A DNA stretch of 64,000 nucleotides from Luscinia megarhynchos (taxonomy: Eukaryota > Chordata > Aves > Passeriformes > Turdidae), in NCBI GenBank assembly GCA_034336665.1, contig CM067568.1, positions 43,070,770 through 43,134,769 of the forward strand, read 5' to 3'. Below the pieces are notes generated by a model that worked only from the letters and a program-made list of their open reading frames with translations, had not been told where the DNA came from and did not search any database. Shown here piece by piece: positions 52,001 through 62,825 of this stretch. How positions within the stretch are numbered: position 1 is the first letter of the stretch; every line of letters starts with the position of its first letter. Made by a program: the position numbers and the translations under genes.

Positions 52001-53607
52001 CTCTAAATATCAAATGTTAAACAAAGGAGATAACCCATTTTTGATTAAACAGTACTAAAAAGAACAAGAAAGTATTTTACAGCTCATTCATTAGCAGAAT
52101 AAATCTACGGAGGAATGCCCAATCATATTTTAAAAAGCTAAGCTAGAAGATCTCTTAAAAAGGCTATGTTTAGAGTATGTTACAGAGGCATGCACCTAAA
52201 ATAATCCTGAACATATAAAACACTCACCAAATCATACTTAACAGCTGTGAAACCTTCTGCAATTTACTAAATCTGAGAATTGTTAAAGAGAAATGCAACA
52301 GAAGATAATGCATCACAATTTAATTTACTCTGACTAGTAAAACCTACTTTTAATAATTCATTAAACCTTCCAATGAGCTACTAGCTACTGTGAAACATAC
52401 ATTAGAAGAGCAAGAATAAAGAAGGAAGTTTTGATTTTTTTTTTCATTGCTTATTCTGAAGCTGGGTTGTGTCTTTCACTCTGGGGCTGCTTGCTTCGTG
52501 ACATAAAGGAATCCATTAAGAATATTTGTATGGAAAATTTTATTATTTTTTTTCCAAAGTTAGTAAATAAGTCTTCATAGAAGAGAAGCCAAGACATATT
52601 TGTTGTCTTCATTGACAAAAATATTTTTTATAATCTCAAATAGTTTAGGGACCCACAATAACAACTAGAGTTGATAAAAAATAACTTTCATCTCTGTTTC
52701 TTTTGGATCCAAATTTTTACTGGTCTCATAGTAGAAACTCCTAACCACTTTTAAGCTATCACTTTTAGTGATATATGAAATTGTGGGGGTTTTACTGTAA
52801 GGTAAAGGCACCACTCAGATGAAGCTGTATAAGAGCTGGTAGAATAGACAACTAAATTATGGTTTTATTTCCTCCTTGAAGCCTGGAATTTGTTTAATAA
52901 GATTTCCCATAAAAGCATTTACTGTGTACATAAAGATAAAAACTTTAAAACCCTTATAGTTTTGCTTTTCTTTGCACATAAAAATACAACAGGAAGAGAT
53001 GCAGCCTTATTCCAAGTAGTGTTGTTGGATGTTTTCTTACTCAGCTCATCTGTGCTATTATGTCAATGAGCATTATGTCTACTACTACTAGTGCTCTGCA
53101 CTGGAATAACTGTATTGGTGAGATTAAATTGGAAATAAATTCTTATTAGTGATTTTTGGATTTATAAAATGTCAAGAGAAAGGTTTGGAGAATTCTACTC
53201 TCCACCAATGAGAACATTCTAGGGGGAAAAATTAAAACATTTATCAAAAGAAATAGATTTGCATGTTAAATCTGTAAAAACACTGTAGTTAAATGTCATT
53301 GAGGAACATGGGTTTTATTAAACCCATTCAAGAATACTCTAATAGCAGATGCCACTTACAACGCCTGTGAATGACAAAGTAAGGTTTCCTTTAATTTTCT
53401 ACTGCTTTCTCATGCTTTCCTGTATTTTAGTACTGTCTGGGAAAAATTATGTAATGATAGGATGATATTTTTGCACAATGTAATCTTATGATTTATAAAA
53501 ACCTTTTTCTTTCATGTTTTTTTTTAAAAATGGCCTTTCTTTATAATTCTTTACTAATACCAATGTAGTAAATTCATAATGAATAGATGCTTATAGGCGA
53601 GATAAAT
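49087..53607. other. single-copy DNA without a gene
   Basis: AT-rich unique sequence with a short (TA)n at 49361-49371. No coding frame above about 60 codons, no RNA gene and no nameable repeat. The piece 51610-51840 is complex and non-repetitive but carries no identifiable function. Confidence 0.6.
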
Positions 53608-53682
53608 TTTGTGGGTGTTTGTTTTGTTTATTTGGGATTTTGGAGTTGGGGTTTTTGCTTGTGTTTGTTGGGTTTTTTCCCA
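53608..53682 (+). repeat. T/G-rich low-complexity tract
   Basis: GTTT, GTTG and TTTGGG-type words with no C except at the right end. An A/C-rich tract of similar word make-up lies 195 bp downstream in inverse sense. Confidence 0.75.
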
Positions 53683-53876
53683 GAAAATATTAATACAGTA
53701 TTTTCTCATCAGATATACACTTACTTTTTTGGGGCAGTGATTATGATTTCATACACAAATTACACATTTAGACATTTAACTGGTCCATGGCATTGGAAAA
53801 TCAGTTACAAAAGTGCACTTGCCAATACTGATTTGCTCCCAAGTACTATGTGTTGGAAATTTTGTAGCCACTGATT

Positions 53877-53958
53877 TAAAAAAAAAACCAGACCAAAACA
53901 AACAAAAAAAACCCCACAAAACAAATCAAAACAAACAAAAAACCAACAAAACAAACCA
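53877..53958 (+). repeat. A/C-rich low-complexity tract (CAAA words)
   Basis: About 80 bp of CAAA, CAAAA and ACCA words, roughly the complement in style of the T/G-rich tract at 53608-53682. Confidence 0.85.
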
Positions 53959-55224
53959 CTTATAGTCTCCAATTTGGAGATTGCAAAACTGACACAAAAT
54001 GGTTTTTCTGAGCACACAGAGCAGACTTACTCATAATTACCTGTAATTTTTTGGTGGCTAGCATCCCTAAGCACAAAATTCAAGAGAAGATCTGAGTTCA
54101 ATAAGCATTCAGTATTGTGCAACAGCCCCTTTATATTTTAAGATGCCAGTCATCTAAGTTCACATCTCTGATGCAGATGTGAAGGTGTTCACAAATAACA
54201 TCAGGTTAAATTACTATCTCAATAACGAGAACATTCTCCATTAGAAACAAAATCTTATCCTAAAGTTAAAAAAAAGTTCTCCAAGTGTCTTTTACCTGGA
54301 TCAAAATACATTTCTCTAGAATGAAATGTGACACACACAAAAAAGAGTAGGAATTCAATCTAAAATAAAATTTCTGTTTTCACTCAGCCTCCTGATAAAC
54401 TGGTATCCAGACCACCAAAACCTCCATGCTTTCACATGGAGCACAGATACATCATCTGCAGATGAGTTCATGTGGTGATAAAACCACATTTGTTGTCCAA
54501 ATTTCAGTGATAACATCCAATAAATAGGGATTTTAAGTGAGAATAAATCTCGAGAATCTTTCTTATGAAAGATCCTGTTTAAGATGCTGTTTAAAGTGCT
54601 CAGTTACATTTTCCCAGAATAGAACTGAAGAAAAAGCTCTGGTTGGTACGAGCAATATTCCCCTACAAAACTTCTGACTATTACACAAAGTTAAAAAAAA
54701 AAAAATAATAAATTCAAAACCCACACAAATCAACTCTGATTCTTTAATGCTGTCATAAAACAAGCTGTTAAATCACACAAACATTCCCTTAGAAAGCTAT
54801 CAAAAAAGTCCCTCTGATCAGTTTGCTACATGAAATGAAAGGGAGGAAAAAAAAGCAGAAACCTTTAAATATTTGACCCATTTTACAGCTGAGTTCACAG
54901 CACAAGTCAGCTAGAGAGGAAATGAGTTTCTACATGGTTCCAGTTTTATGTGAAAAGATAGATAAGTTGCTGATTGCATCAGTAGTTGTGTTTGTCATTT
55001 AATCAAATGAGAAATTAGAAGCTAAACTTGGTAATTCAGCTGCTACTGAATATATTATCTCTTCTTGATATAATCACAGAGAATTTCACTTCAAATTAAC
55101 TCTTGCAATCCAATTAATGCCTTTTATAAACCTGAACAAACATTTTCTTCTCAAAGATGGGCACATTTCTGTCCCATTTTTCATTTGAGCAATCTTTGCA
55201 TGAAAAGAAGCATCTTGTGTTTTA
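53959..55224. other. single-copy DNA, nothing recognisable
   Basis: Includes an A-run at about 54692-54704 and a small 7-bp inverted repeat near 54422-54441 (CTCCATG / CATGGAG). No gene seen. Confidence 0.55.
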
Positions 55225-55373
55225 GAGGTCACCTGCTCCTGCTGTTTGTTCTGCCCCTGAAGTCATAATCTTCTGCCTGTGACATCACAATTAGTTTCCA
55301 CAGAGCTGATTATAGCCACAAACCAAGGATTATGACTTCAGGTGAGGGAGAAGCAGCAGGAGCAGATGAGCTC
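55225..55373. repeat. long imperfect inverted repeat, 46-bp arms
   Basis: Positions 55225-55270 pair with 55328-55373 as reverse complements at 38 of 46 sites, including an uninterrupted 13-bp match (TGAAGTCATAATC at 55258-55270) beside the loop and 9 bp of CTCCTGCTG at 55236-55244. The loop is 57 bp and shows further scattered pairing next to the stem. Three of the eight mismatches become G-U pairs if the plus strand is transcribed, giving 41 of 46 paired. No flanking target-site duplication is seen. It could be a relic palindromic DNA transposon, a structured RNA or an old inverted duplication; I do not recognise a named family. Confidence 0.85.
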
Positions 55374-55954
55374 CTGAGGAAAATGTTCCCTGTTCATGAC
55401 TGTATCCTTAGAAACAAAGTGCAGAAGGTAGAAGCTGTGCTCAGTTTAAAGCAAAACACTTCATGTGAGATGGCAATATCTATTAGGAATTGCCTATTGG
55501 TCATATACATGCAATTATTTTCCAGATAAGTGCTGAAAAGCAAGACATGGAAAATATTCAATAGATAATACCAAGGTTCCCAGAACTATATTTAGTTTAG
55601 ACTTACAAGCCCCAGATTGCCTCATTATGTATTACCCATAGCAAAGAGTAGATAAGCAGTGCACTTCACAATACAAGTAAAGATTTTGCACCAAAGCATT
55701 TATAATCTGGGTTGAATGAGAACAAGCAAAACTGTAAACAGGACTAGAGTACAAGATGCCAGGGCAGAAAAAACACAAATGAAATAATAATATAACACTG
55801 TGGGAGGCTAATGTATACATCTTGAAACTAACAAATGTACATTTTAACTTGAGTTATTATCTGCTCTGTGTTTAAGAAAAGGGTTATTTTTTATTGCCTG
55901 TCAACTTTAACCTATTGTGAGAAGCAGTGTTTTCTATCTAATGGTGACAGCAAG
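55374..55954. other. single-copy DNA, nothing recognisable
   Basis: No gene, RNA or nameable repeat. A 65-codon frame (55332-55529) starts inside the inverted-repeat arm and is not supported as coding. Confidence 0.55.
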
Positions 55955-56070
55955 GGGCCTTTGGACTCCACCATTTGCTTGCTGAGTTACTTTAAATAAG
56001 TGACTCAATGCATCCAGATCTCATTAACTGTTCTGTGAAATGCAGTGCTGCAGCTGTTACAGTAATAAGG
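55955..56070 (+). mobile_element. MIR-like ancient SINE fragment
   Basis: CCACCATTTGCTTGCTGAG, TTACTTTAAATAAGTGACTC, CATCCAGATCTCATTAAC and TGTTCTGTGAAATG correspond in order to the MIR blocks TGCCACTTACTAGCTGTG, TGACCTTGGGCAAGTCACTT, CTCTGTGCCTCAGTTTCC and CATCTGTAAAATGG. The spacing is conserved for about 90 bp. This is one of the clearer ancient repeats in the window. Confidence 0.7.
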
Positions 56071-56122
56071 ACTTTTTAGACTTGCAGAGGTCTGTAGGTT
56101 CTGAATGTCAGAAATATCCATA

Positions 56123-56123
56123 T

Positions 56124-56160
<37 letters not shown>

Positions 56161-56165
56161 CATCT
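56123..56165 (+). repeat. (TCTA)n tetranucleotide microsatellite
   Basis: About ten perfect TCTA units ending in one TCCA unit. Likely length-polymorphic. Confidence 0.97.
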
Positions 56166-56660
56166 AATAATTCTCTCACTACAAATATATGCACAAAGGG
56201 TTTGGGCCAGATTCTCACCTACTGTAGGTTATAGCCAGTAAGTTGTAACCAGTGTGCCTATTAAAGTCAAAGCTAGAAACTTCACAGATAAAAATGTGAC
56301 AATTACATTGTAATGGAAGCACAAGATGAAAAAAATCATTTCCTCTTCTGGTTTTGGATCAAGAAATACATTTCAAAGACATCAGAAACTGTACTTCTTG
56401 GCAATAAATTAATTATTTTCAAAAAACACTTGCTCAGGGAAAGAGAAAAAAAATCCCTTTTAGTGACATTGAAAATAATAAGCTTTTTAAAGCTGTTAAT
56501 TTGCTGTGTTGACAATGTACTTTGAAACCTGAAAAACCCTTCATTTTGACTCTGCTGAATTACAGTATCTGTGCTCAAAAGCTTTCCAGGTATTAATATT
56601 TCATAAATTATAATTAATCTTTTTAAGTCTTACCTTGGTGAAAGAAGTCAAGCAGCTAAG
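56166..56660. other. single-copy DNA, nothing recognisable
   Basis: No gene or nameable repeat. Confidence 0.55.
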
Positions 56661-56775
56661 ATTAGGTCCTTGGTCTTTAAAATTTCCACTTGCCCAGAGG
56701 ATATTCCACTGGGCTCCATACTCAGCCCCCTATTGATTTTAATTTATATAAATGATCTGCTGCCTCTCTCACACT
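56661..56775 (+). mobile_element. LINE reverse-transcriptase relic (PQGS...YINDL segment)
   Basis: The plus frame beginning at 56700 reads D-I-P-L then GSILSPLLILIYINDL. This is the hallmark RT segment of CR1/L2/Jockey-type LINEs, normally VPQGS.LGPLLF..YINDL; Q is replaced by L and the second G by S. The YINDL form with 'LLFL-like' residues is closer to L2-type than to chicken CR1 (FNIFINDL). In-frame sequence extends left to about 56661 without a stop and right until a TAG at about 56820, but the FADD catalytic motif is missing. Not functional: a short old relic. Confidence 0.7.
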
Positions 56776-58120
56776 ACCGTAGGGGTGCCATGCACATTGG
56801 CAAATTAGAGACAGGCTGGTAGTAATGAATTACTAGGCAGACACTTTCCACACGGGCTGCTGCTAACACTGATTTAATTATTTCTTCAAGAAGTTAAAAT
56901 TCAGGCTTAACTTCAAGTCTTGACCAGGCTGTGGCTGGATGGCCAAGGGAACTAATACCTATCAGGGCTTATCTGACTATGAATCATATTTAAAGGGAGA
57001 AGAAAATAAGTAGACTAGTAACTAGTATGACTAATAATAATGAAGTACCTAATCTAAGTGGAACTAGTTCAGCAAAATGTGAAAAAGGACTGAAGTCAGT
57101 GCTAAGGTGCACTAGGTTGAAACAAGAAGAAACTAATTGCACCTTTTTGGCTACTTCTGACATTCAGAAATATGGCATTTTAATTTCTCCCTGATTACTT
57201 CTGGGCAGGAGGCCTGTACATTTAAATCTTTCTTGTGTCTCTAAAAACATAGGTGGCATGTAATGGTAATTGAAGCTCTCATCAAACTAATGAAATTTAA
57301 CTTGGTCAAGCTGTTTTCTTTCTCAGTGGATCTGATAGCTAGATCTGCAAGAGCTCTGTGTGAGGTGGACTGGGAACTGGATTACAAACGGGCTCAACCC
57401 CTCTTTCCAAGGGCTTAAAAGTATCCTTCTAAATTCTCATGCTCTGCTACTGCACATAGTGCTTGCAGTTTCATCTCTAGCTGCTCTGAAGTTTGTGATG
57501 GTGTGTTTTGAAGTCCATAATTTCTGGTGGCACACAAAAAGTGGTGACTTCTGAAGTAGTGCATGTTGGCCTATGATTCCCTCAGCCATGTGACCCCACA
57601 GTCCATCAAAGGAAGTTAATATTTAATTGTGCAAATATCCACTGCACCATTTGAGCTGCTACTTGGGTCCCAGCTCGAGGCCAGCACACCTGGGACTAAG
57701 GAATGCTGTTCCAGCAGATGGCTCAGCTGAAAATCCATCAAGTGTTTGGAAGTCTATAAGGAATTGCAGAGAAGGAGCTGGTAAGAAATCCTTCTTAAGA
57801 TGTAGGAAAAGTTTGTTTGCAAACTCCACTGACTAACCTGGTCAGCATAAGGAGACTGTTGAGAAAGCTGAAAGAGGGTTAATGATATTAAATTCAAACC
57901 TTTACAAAGACAAGAAAACAGATCGTTCTCAAGGTGTTATAAACTAGGAAGCACTGGATAAGATACTTTCAAAAGCATCCAGAAGTCAGGTTAGGAAAGT
58001 CTATTTTGAAGTTCTAACACTTTCACAGATGAAAGATGCTGGAAGGTAGTGTTTCTTGAAGGCAATGTCTTGGGGTGTCTGTTTTATTAGTGTTTTCTGC
58101 ATATTAAGACTTACAGACAG
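56776..58120. other. unassigned sequence downstream of the RT relic
   Basis: May contain further eroded LINE sequence, since it follows the RT motif directly, but I cannot align any part of it to a known element by eye. No cellular coding frame is supported; the longest, 57627-57836, has no domain. Confidence 0.45.
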
Positions 58121-58142
58121 AAAAAAAAAAAAAAAAAAAAAA
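58121..58142 (+). repeat. poly(A) tract, 22 A
   Basis: Uninterrupted A run. A retroposed body would lie to its left, but none is recognised there and no AATAAA precedes it closely. Confidence 0.9.
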
Positions 58143-59199
58143 CGCAGCTCTCAAAGGGAGAAATTGCTCAATCCGAAAAGAACAGGGGTGTTTCTCTATG
58201 TGTCCATCTCTTGTTGAATATGCAGATGCTCCAACTTTATACATTACCATGATAATCCCTAACATCTCACAATGCCATCCACTGTGGAGACAAGGCTCCC
58301 CCTACGAGGTCACCTCTGCAAACCCCAGCTGAGGATCTCCTTTCTGTCACAACCCACATTGTCACTGCATGTGCTGGACACTCTCTGCTCATCTCTTCTA
58401 GCCAAGGCAGAGTTACTACACTGTGGAGAAAGTTCTGGCAGCGTTAAATCAGGTTTAACTACTGTAGTTTCCACCTTCCCATTCTGAATCACCCACCACT
58501 GTTACAAATGTTTGTTCTTTTATATTGCATTTCATTTCATACTTCAGCTGACTCTGCTTTTGGCAGCAACTTTGTTACTGTTCAATCAGGTTGATGTTCA
58601 TCTTGAGTAACTGTCACCACTGCTGATTTTCTCACGGCATTATCAATTTTGGCTAAAATCCTCTTACTCAGTTTGTTCACATCAGCAGTTTATACTCACA
58701 CCCTTCCCTTAGTACCTGCTGTTATCCAGGCTGTGACACCACACTCTAAATGGGATGCCATTTGGACTGCCCCAAAGCACTAAACTCCTGAGTACTGCCA
58801 GGCCTTCTCTCTGATCTTGCAGCACAGATCCCATTGTGTCTCACTGGCACTGGTATTTGCCCTCTACACCATAAACCCTTGTGATCTATGCTGTAGCTTT
58901 ATTTGAAAAGCCAGAAGATTCATCCTTCATAGGAAGCACTGGATTTTCCTCTTGATTTCCTCATCTGTATTGGGCTTTCCTGGGTAACCCAAAATATTAC
59001 TTTTTGGACTCCAGGCTTTTCTCTTTGTTTGTCCTTGCTCACTTTTGGCTGTTGTGTGTGGGAGGTTTTGTATTTGTGTTGTGTTAGGTTTTTTTTCCTT
59101 TCTCTCTCAGTTATCTCTCTGCACTCATAGTCAGGAGGGAGGGAAGGGCTGCCACCACGTTTGTCTTCCCACACACAGTTGTCTGTGGAGTATGCCAGC
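58143..59199. other. GC-richer kilobase between poly(A) and poly(T) tracts
   Basis: This block is richer in C and in CTG/CCA words than the surroundings and holds no long open frame. Its left border is an A22 run and its right border a T21 run. I see no LTR ends, RT motif or gene. It could be a unique block or an unfamiliar repeat. Confidence 0.45.
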
Positions 59200-59220
59200 T
59201 TTTTTTTTTTTTTTTTTTTT
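59200..59220. repeat. poly(T) tract, 21 T
   Basis: Uninterrupted T run. If it is a retroposon tail, the body would be on the minus strand to the right, but nothing there is recognised. Confidence 0.9.
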
Positions 59221-62200
59221 GGTCATTTTTAGTTTCTCTTCATTAGGGGGCCCATGAGCTTTCAACAACTTTGTAACTAGTGATTATTCCTATTATTTCT
59301 CTTGCCCGTTGCAATTTTGGTTTTTTGAGTAAATATGGGGTTTTATATCTATCATATTCATCTCTCCCAATTGGTGGAAAGGCATTGGCTAAGACTAAAG
59401 GGGAGGTAAATAATTTCAGAGCATCTGACTTTTAAATTGTCTTTAAACCAAGACATGGACCCAATGCTATTATTTTTATCTGTAGGAACTAGAAAACTGA
59501 AAGTTTAATACTTCAGAATAAGCAGCAAAACTGTGGAGTGCCTTTCCTGAGTCAGAAATTAATAAAATGAGGAATGGTACTCTGTGCTCTGCCAATGCCA
59601 AGGGATTTATATTCCAAAGATTTCATTTCACTAATGTCATGTAGGTCTTGAGCAGACATTTCTCACCACTCATCACTTTGAGAGACAGAGAAGCTGCAGT
59701 ACATCAATGTCTTTACTGACAGCACTGACATATACTGAATGAAGTCCCCCATGTTTATCCTTAAGGATGTCAGTTTTATTTCTCCATTTCTAAGTATTCA
59801 GGCTTTTTTGTGGGTTACAAGAGCAATATGTTTGATTGCATTGAGGTGCCTTTAAACTCAGGGACCCAGCATTATAAAAGGGATCCTGGATCACTGAGTG
59901 CAGTCTCCCCAGTGTTGATAATATGTACAAAATTTAGCTGACTTCAGATATCATTCAGGCTCCACTTTAGAGACAGGTTTTCCCTTCACCACATCAACTA
60001 AGAGTTTGGGTTCTTCTGCTTTCCAGATGCTTTTCCCCTAGTTTTAATTATTCTTTAATTTACAGTCTGAATGTTTGTGCCCATCACCACTTTATATCAA
60101 TTTCTTCCTATGGCAACATTGTTTTTCAGACAGAGATTTTTTTCTAGTACATATTAGATTGATGTATTTTTAAAGTGCAAAGATTTTTCCACATCAACTT
60201 TCATTTTCTGCCCTTCAGTTTTCCCAATAATAAGACAAATTTTCCACCTTTTTAGTTACCAACAAAGGCTTTTTAAATCTGTCTATTAAACAAAAAGAGT
60301 AACTGCTTCTATTTAGTACTTCAGCATAGCAGACATATTAAAAATGAGCTTTTTCATGAAGTCTCACAGGTGACATTGTCTCCTGTAAATATGTCCTCTG
60401 GTACAAGGGTCACATTGTGTTTTCCCACAGTCACTGCACTTCACTGTCTGTACTCATATCTTGAATAAATAGTCCTTTAAGCAGATGTAATTCCTGGCTG
60501 ACAAAATTTCCAGCTTTGGTAGAAATTTATCTTTGAAACAAATCTTTTATCTTCCTTTGTGGCAGATAGATTCTGTAAGACACATGCTTCCAAAGCATGA
60601 TGCTTTATGATACCATGCTTGGTAAATGGATTGTTTGGTTGATTGCTTTTTGGGTTTTTTTTATTTTCTGTTTTATAACAGCAGTCTGCTGAATATTTTT
60701 GACAAAAAGATCCTCCACCTCTACAGGGTTTCTTTAAGTTTTGCTTTTCATCTTCGAGCTCTTTTGTTTCTCTGTGTTTCTTGAACCTTCTCAGACCTTT
60801 CAAATTCTGCTGGGGTGCCCTCACTGCCACATCAAGAGTCTTGTCTGGCTGATACATTTCAGAGTAAGAGCTTTAGGAGGACACAAGCCAAAAAAATGCA
60901 GGAAAGGGTGAGACAAGCAAGACAGAGGATTCTCAAGGAAGTGTTCAGTCTTCTAATTAATTTCAGCAAGAAAAATAATTGGACATGCAGTCAGGTAGAG
61001 GAACACAGAAAGCATGTATCAGAGAAGGAAAACATGAGACAAAAAGGATATTCTAATATTCTGAAAAGTCAAATATTTTTAAAGAAATTATCCAATAGCA
61101 AGCAAAAAATAATTACAATATTGAAAAATTTGGAATTATTTTGTAATATGCTTGAAGAACTCTTAAATTTATGGCAATAAATAGTCATAAAATAATATTA
61201 TCATTAGTTTAAACAGAACTAATTTTTAGTATTTTAAATATTTTTGTGACTAAGATATTGTCCATTCAAAACAAAATTAACTTGTCTGATATCAGACAAA
61301 AAAACCCCAAACCCTTATAACTCTTAGTTAATTGATCAAATCTTTCAAATAATTAATATAGTGTAATAGATTGAAAAATACTATCAAGAAATACTAACTC
61401 TAAAATAAAAAAATAGGGAAAAAAATCATATCTGAACAGATTTTTTAAAATTCTTGTCAGCTTTCATGAATATGAAAGTTGATCTGATATCAGCCAATCA
61501 ATCATTCTTTGTGAATTATCCATCCCCCTTTCATTGTGAGGGACAGATCTGCTGGCAGATGAGGAATGGTTCCAATCCAGTTGCTCTGTCTGGACTAGAA
61601 GGAAGTTTAAACAGACAGCTGTAGTGAATCTTCATGATTCTTACATGGGATGTAGGAATCATTAATCACTTAGTAGGGAAAAGAAACTATCCTATGAACT
61701 CTAGCAAGATTTTAAATCTGGAGTTTCTAAATAAAATCAAGGACAGTTACCTAGCAGCAACCTTAAGAATCCACAATCCTTGTTTTCATCATGATATTTC
61801 TGACATCTAATTAGTTCTAATTAAAGTTCTTGAGTTCTGTATCACTCCCCCACCTTGAAACATGAGTAGTTGTGATCCCACCCTCATTACCTTCTTAGTG
61901 TTTGCATAAATGCCCTATTCATACCCTTTGTGAGTGTGTTTTGTCAAATGCACCATGCTGAAGCAAATGGGGTTCTTTTGCTAGTTTGACAGGGAATTAA
62001 TCAGAATCTTAGAAGCAAAGTTTAGTTTTGCATTTCTTACTTGTGTTTTCTGTTTATTTTCATGCAGGTGAAGACCTTAAGAGTGAGTATATCTCCAATC
62101 TCACCACTCTTGCCAGTGCTGCACTAAGTCCCATGAAAACAGTATAGGAAAGCTTAAAGAATTATTTAAGCATCATAGAGAAATTTAGCCATCACAGCTG

Positions 62201-62751
62201 GAACAAAGTTTCTTCCATCATTATTTGCCTTTCCAAATACTCAAATGCACCAATGAATCTCTCATATTTCATGTAGTGTTTTATCTTGCTTAGCAACACT
62301 CAGTAAAATATCTGTCATGATTGTCATATAACATATAATTAAGCCTCAAAGTCTGTCTGATTTGATGGGTTACTCTGGTTGTTCCTGCTGTTTCATGTAT
62401 TATGCTTACATCCACAAAGGAATCTAATGTATTCAGTTAGAACTGAGATGGCATTGGGCTAACAAAATGTAAATGAAATAAAAGCTTGAAGTAAGGAAAT
62501 TGAGATATGGCAAAACCAGGAAATGAAAAAATGCACACAATGCTCACTGTAATAAAATTCTGTTCAGCTCCAGAGCTACGCTGTGCTTACACTGCTGCTA
62601 AAAGATACAAGATTAAGTACTTGGACTATTCCAGAGGAGATAGTCCAAGCTTGGTTTGATTTACAGATGTTTAAAGCAATTCAAAACTTTGATCAGAATC
62701 ATCATGTAGCACCACTGTTTGACTTACAATGAATAGGCATAATTTCAGTTC
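59221..62751. other. single-copy DNA without a supported gene
   Basis: Holds two overlapping open frames on opposite strands, 60477-60857 (minus, 126 codons) and 60815-61180 (plus, 121 codons). Both encode charged, Lys-rich peptides without any domain I recognise and with no paired splice or regulatory evidence. I treat them as unsupported. A palindrome lies at 61282 and a splice-site-flanked segment at 62068. Confidence 0.5.
61282..61299. repeat. 18-bp perfect palindrome
   Basis: TTGTCTGATATCAGACAA equals its own reverse complement. The central CTGATATCAG decamer recurs at 61482-61491 (in GATCTGATATCAGCC). Confidence 0.8.
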
Positions 62752-62825
62752 ATGGAATCATAGAATCATACAATATTCTGAGCTGGAAGGGATTGAAATA
62801 GAAGGTCTACAATTAAACACAGTAT
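62752..62825 (-). mobile_element. CR1 LINE 3' end, severely truncated
   Basis: TGGAATCATAGAATCATA is the inverted CR1 terminal octamer repeat, followed by CAATATTCTGAGCTGGAAGG, which matches the next conserved block of avian CR1 (AATATCCTGAGTTGGAAGGGA). The similarity fades after about 75 bp, as expected for a copy truncated at its 5' end. This is the clearest single sign that the DNA is avian (or at least sauropsid). Confidence 0.85.

Noticed and set aside
59430..59510. Possible inverted MIR (ATTATTTTTATCTGTAG..GAAAACTGAAAG)
   Set aside because: The match is confined to one degenerate block, weaker than the three MIR copies listed.
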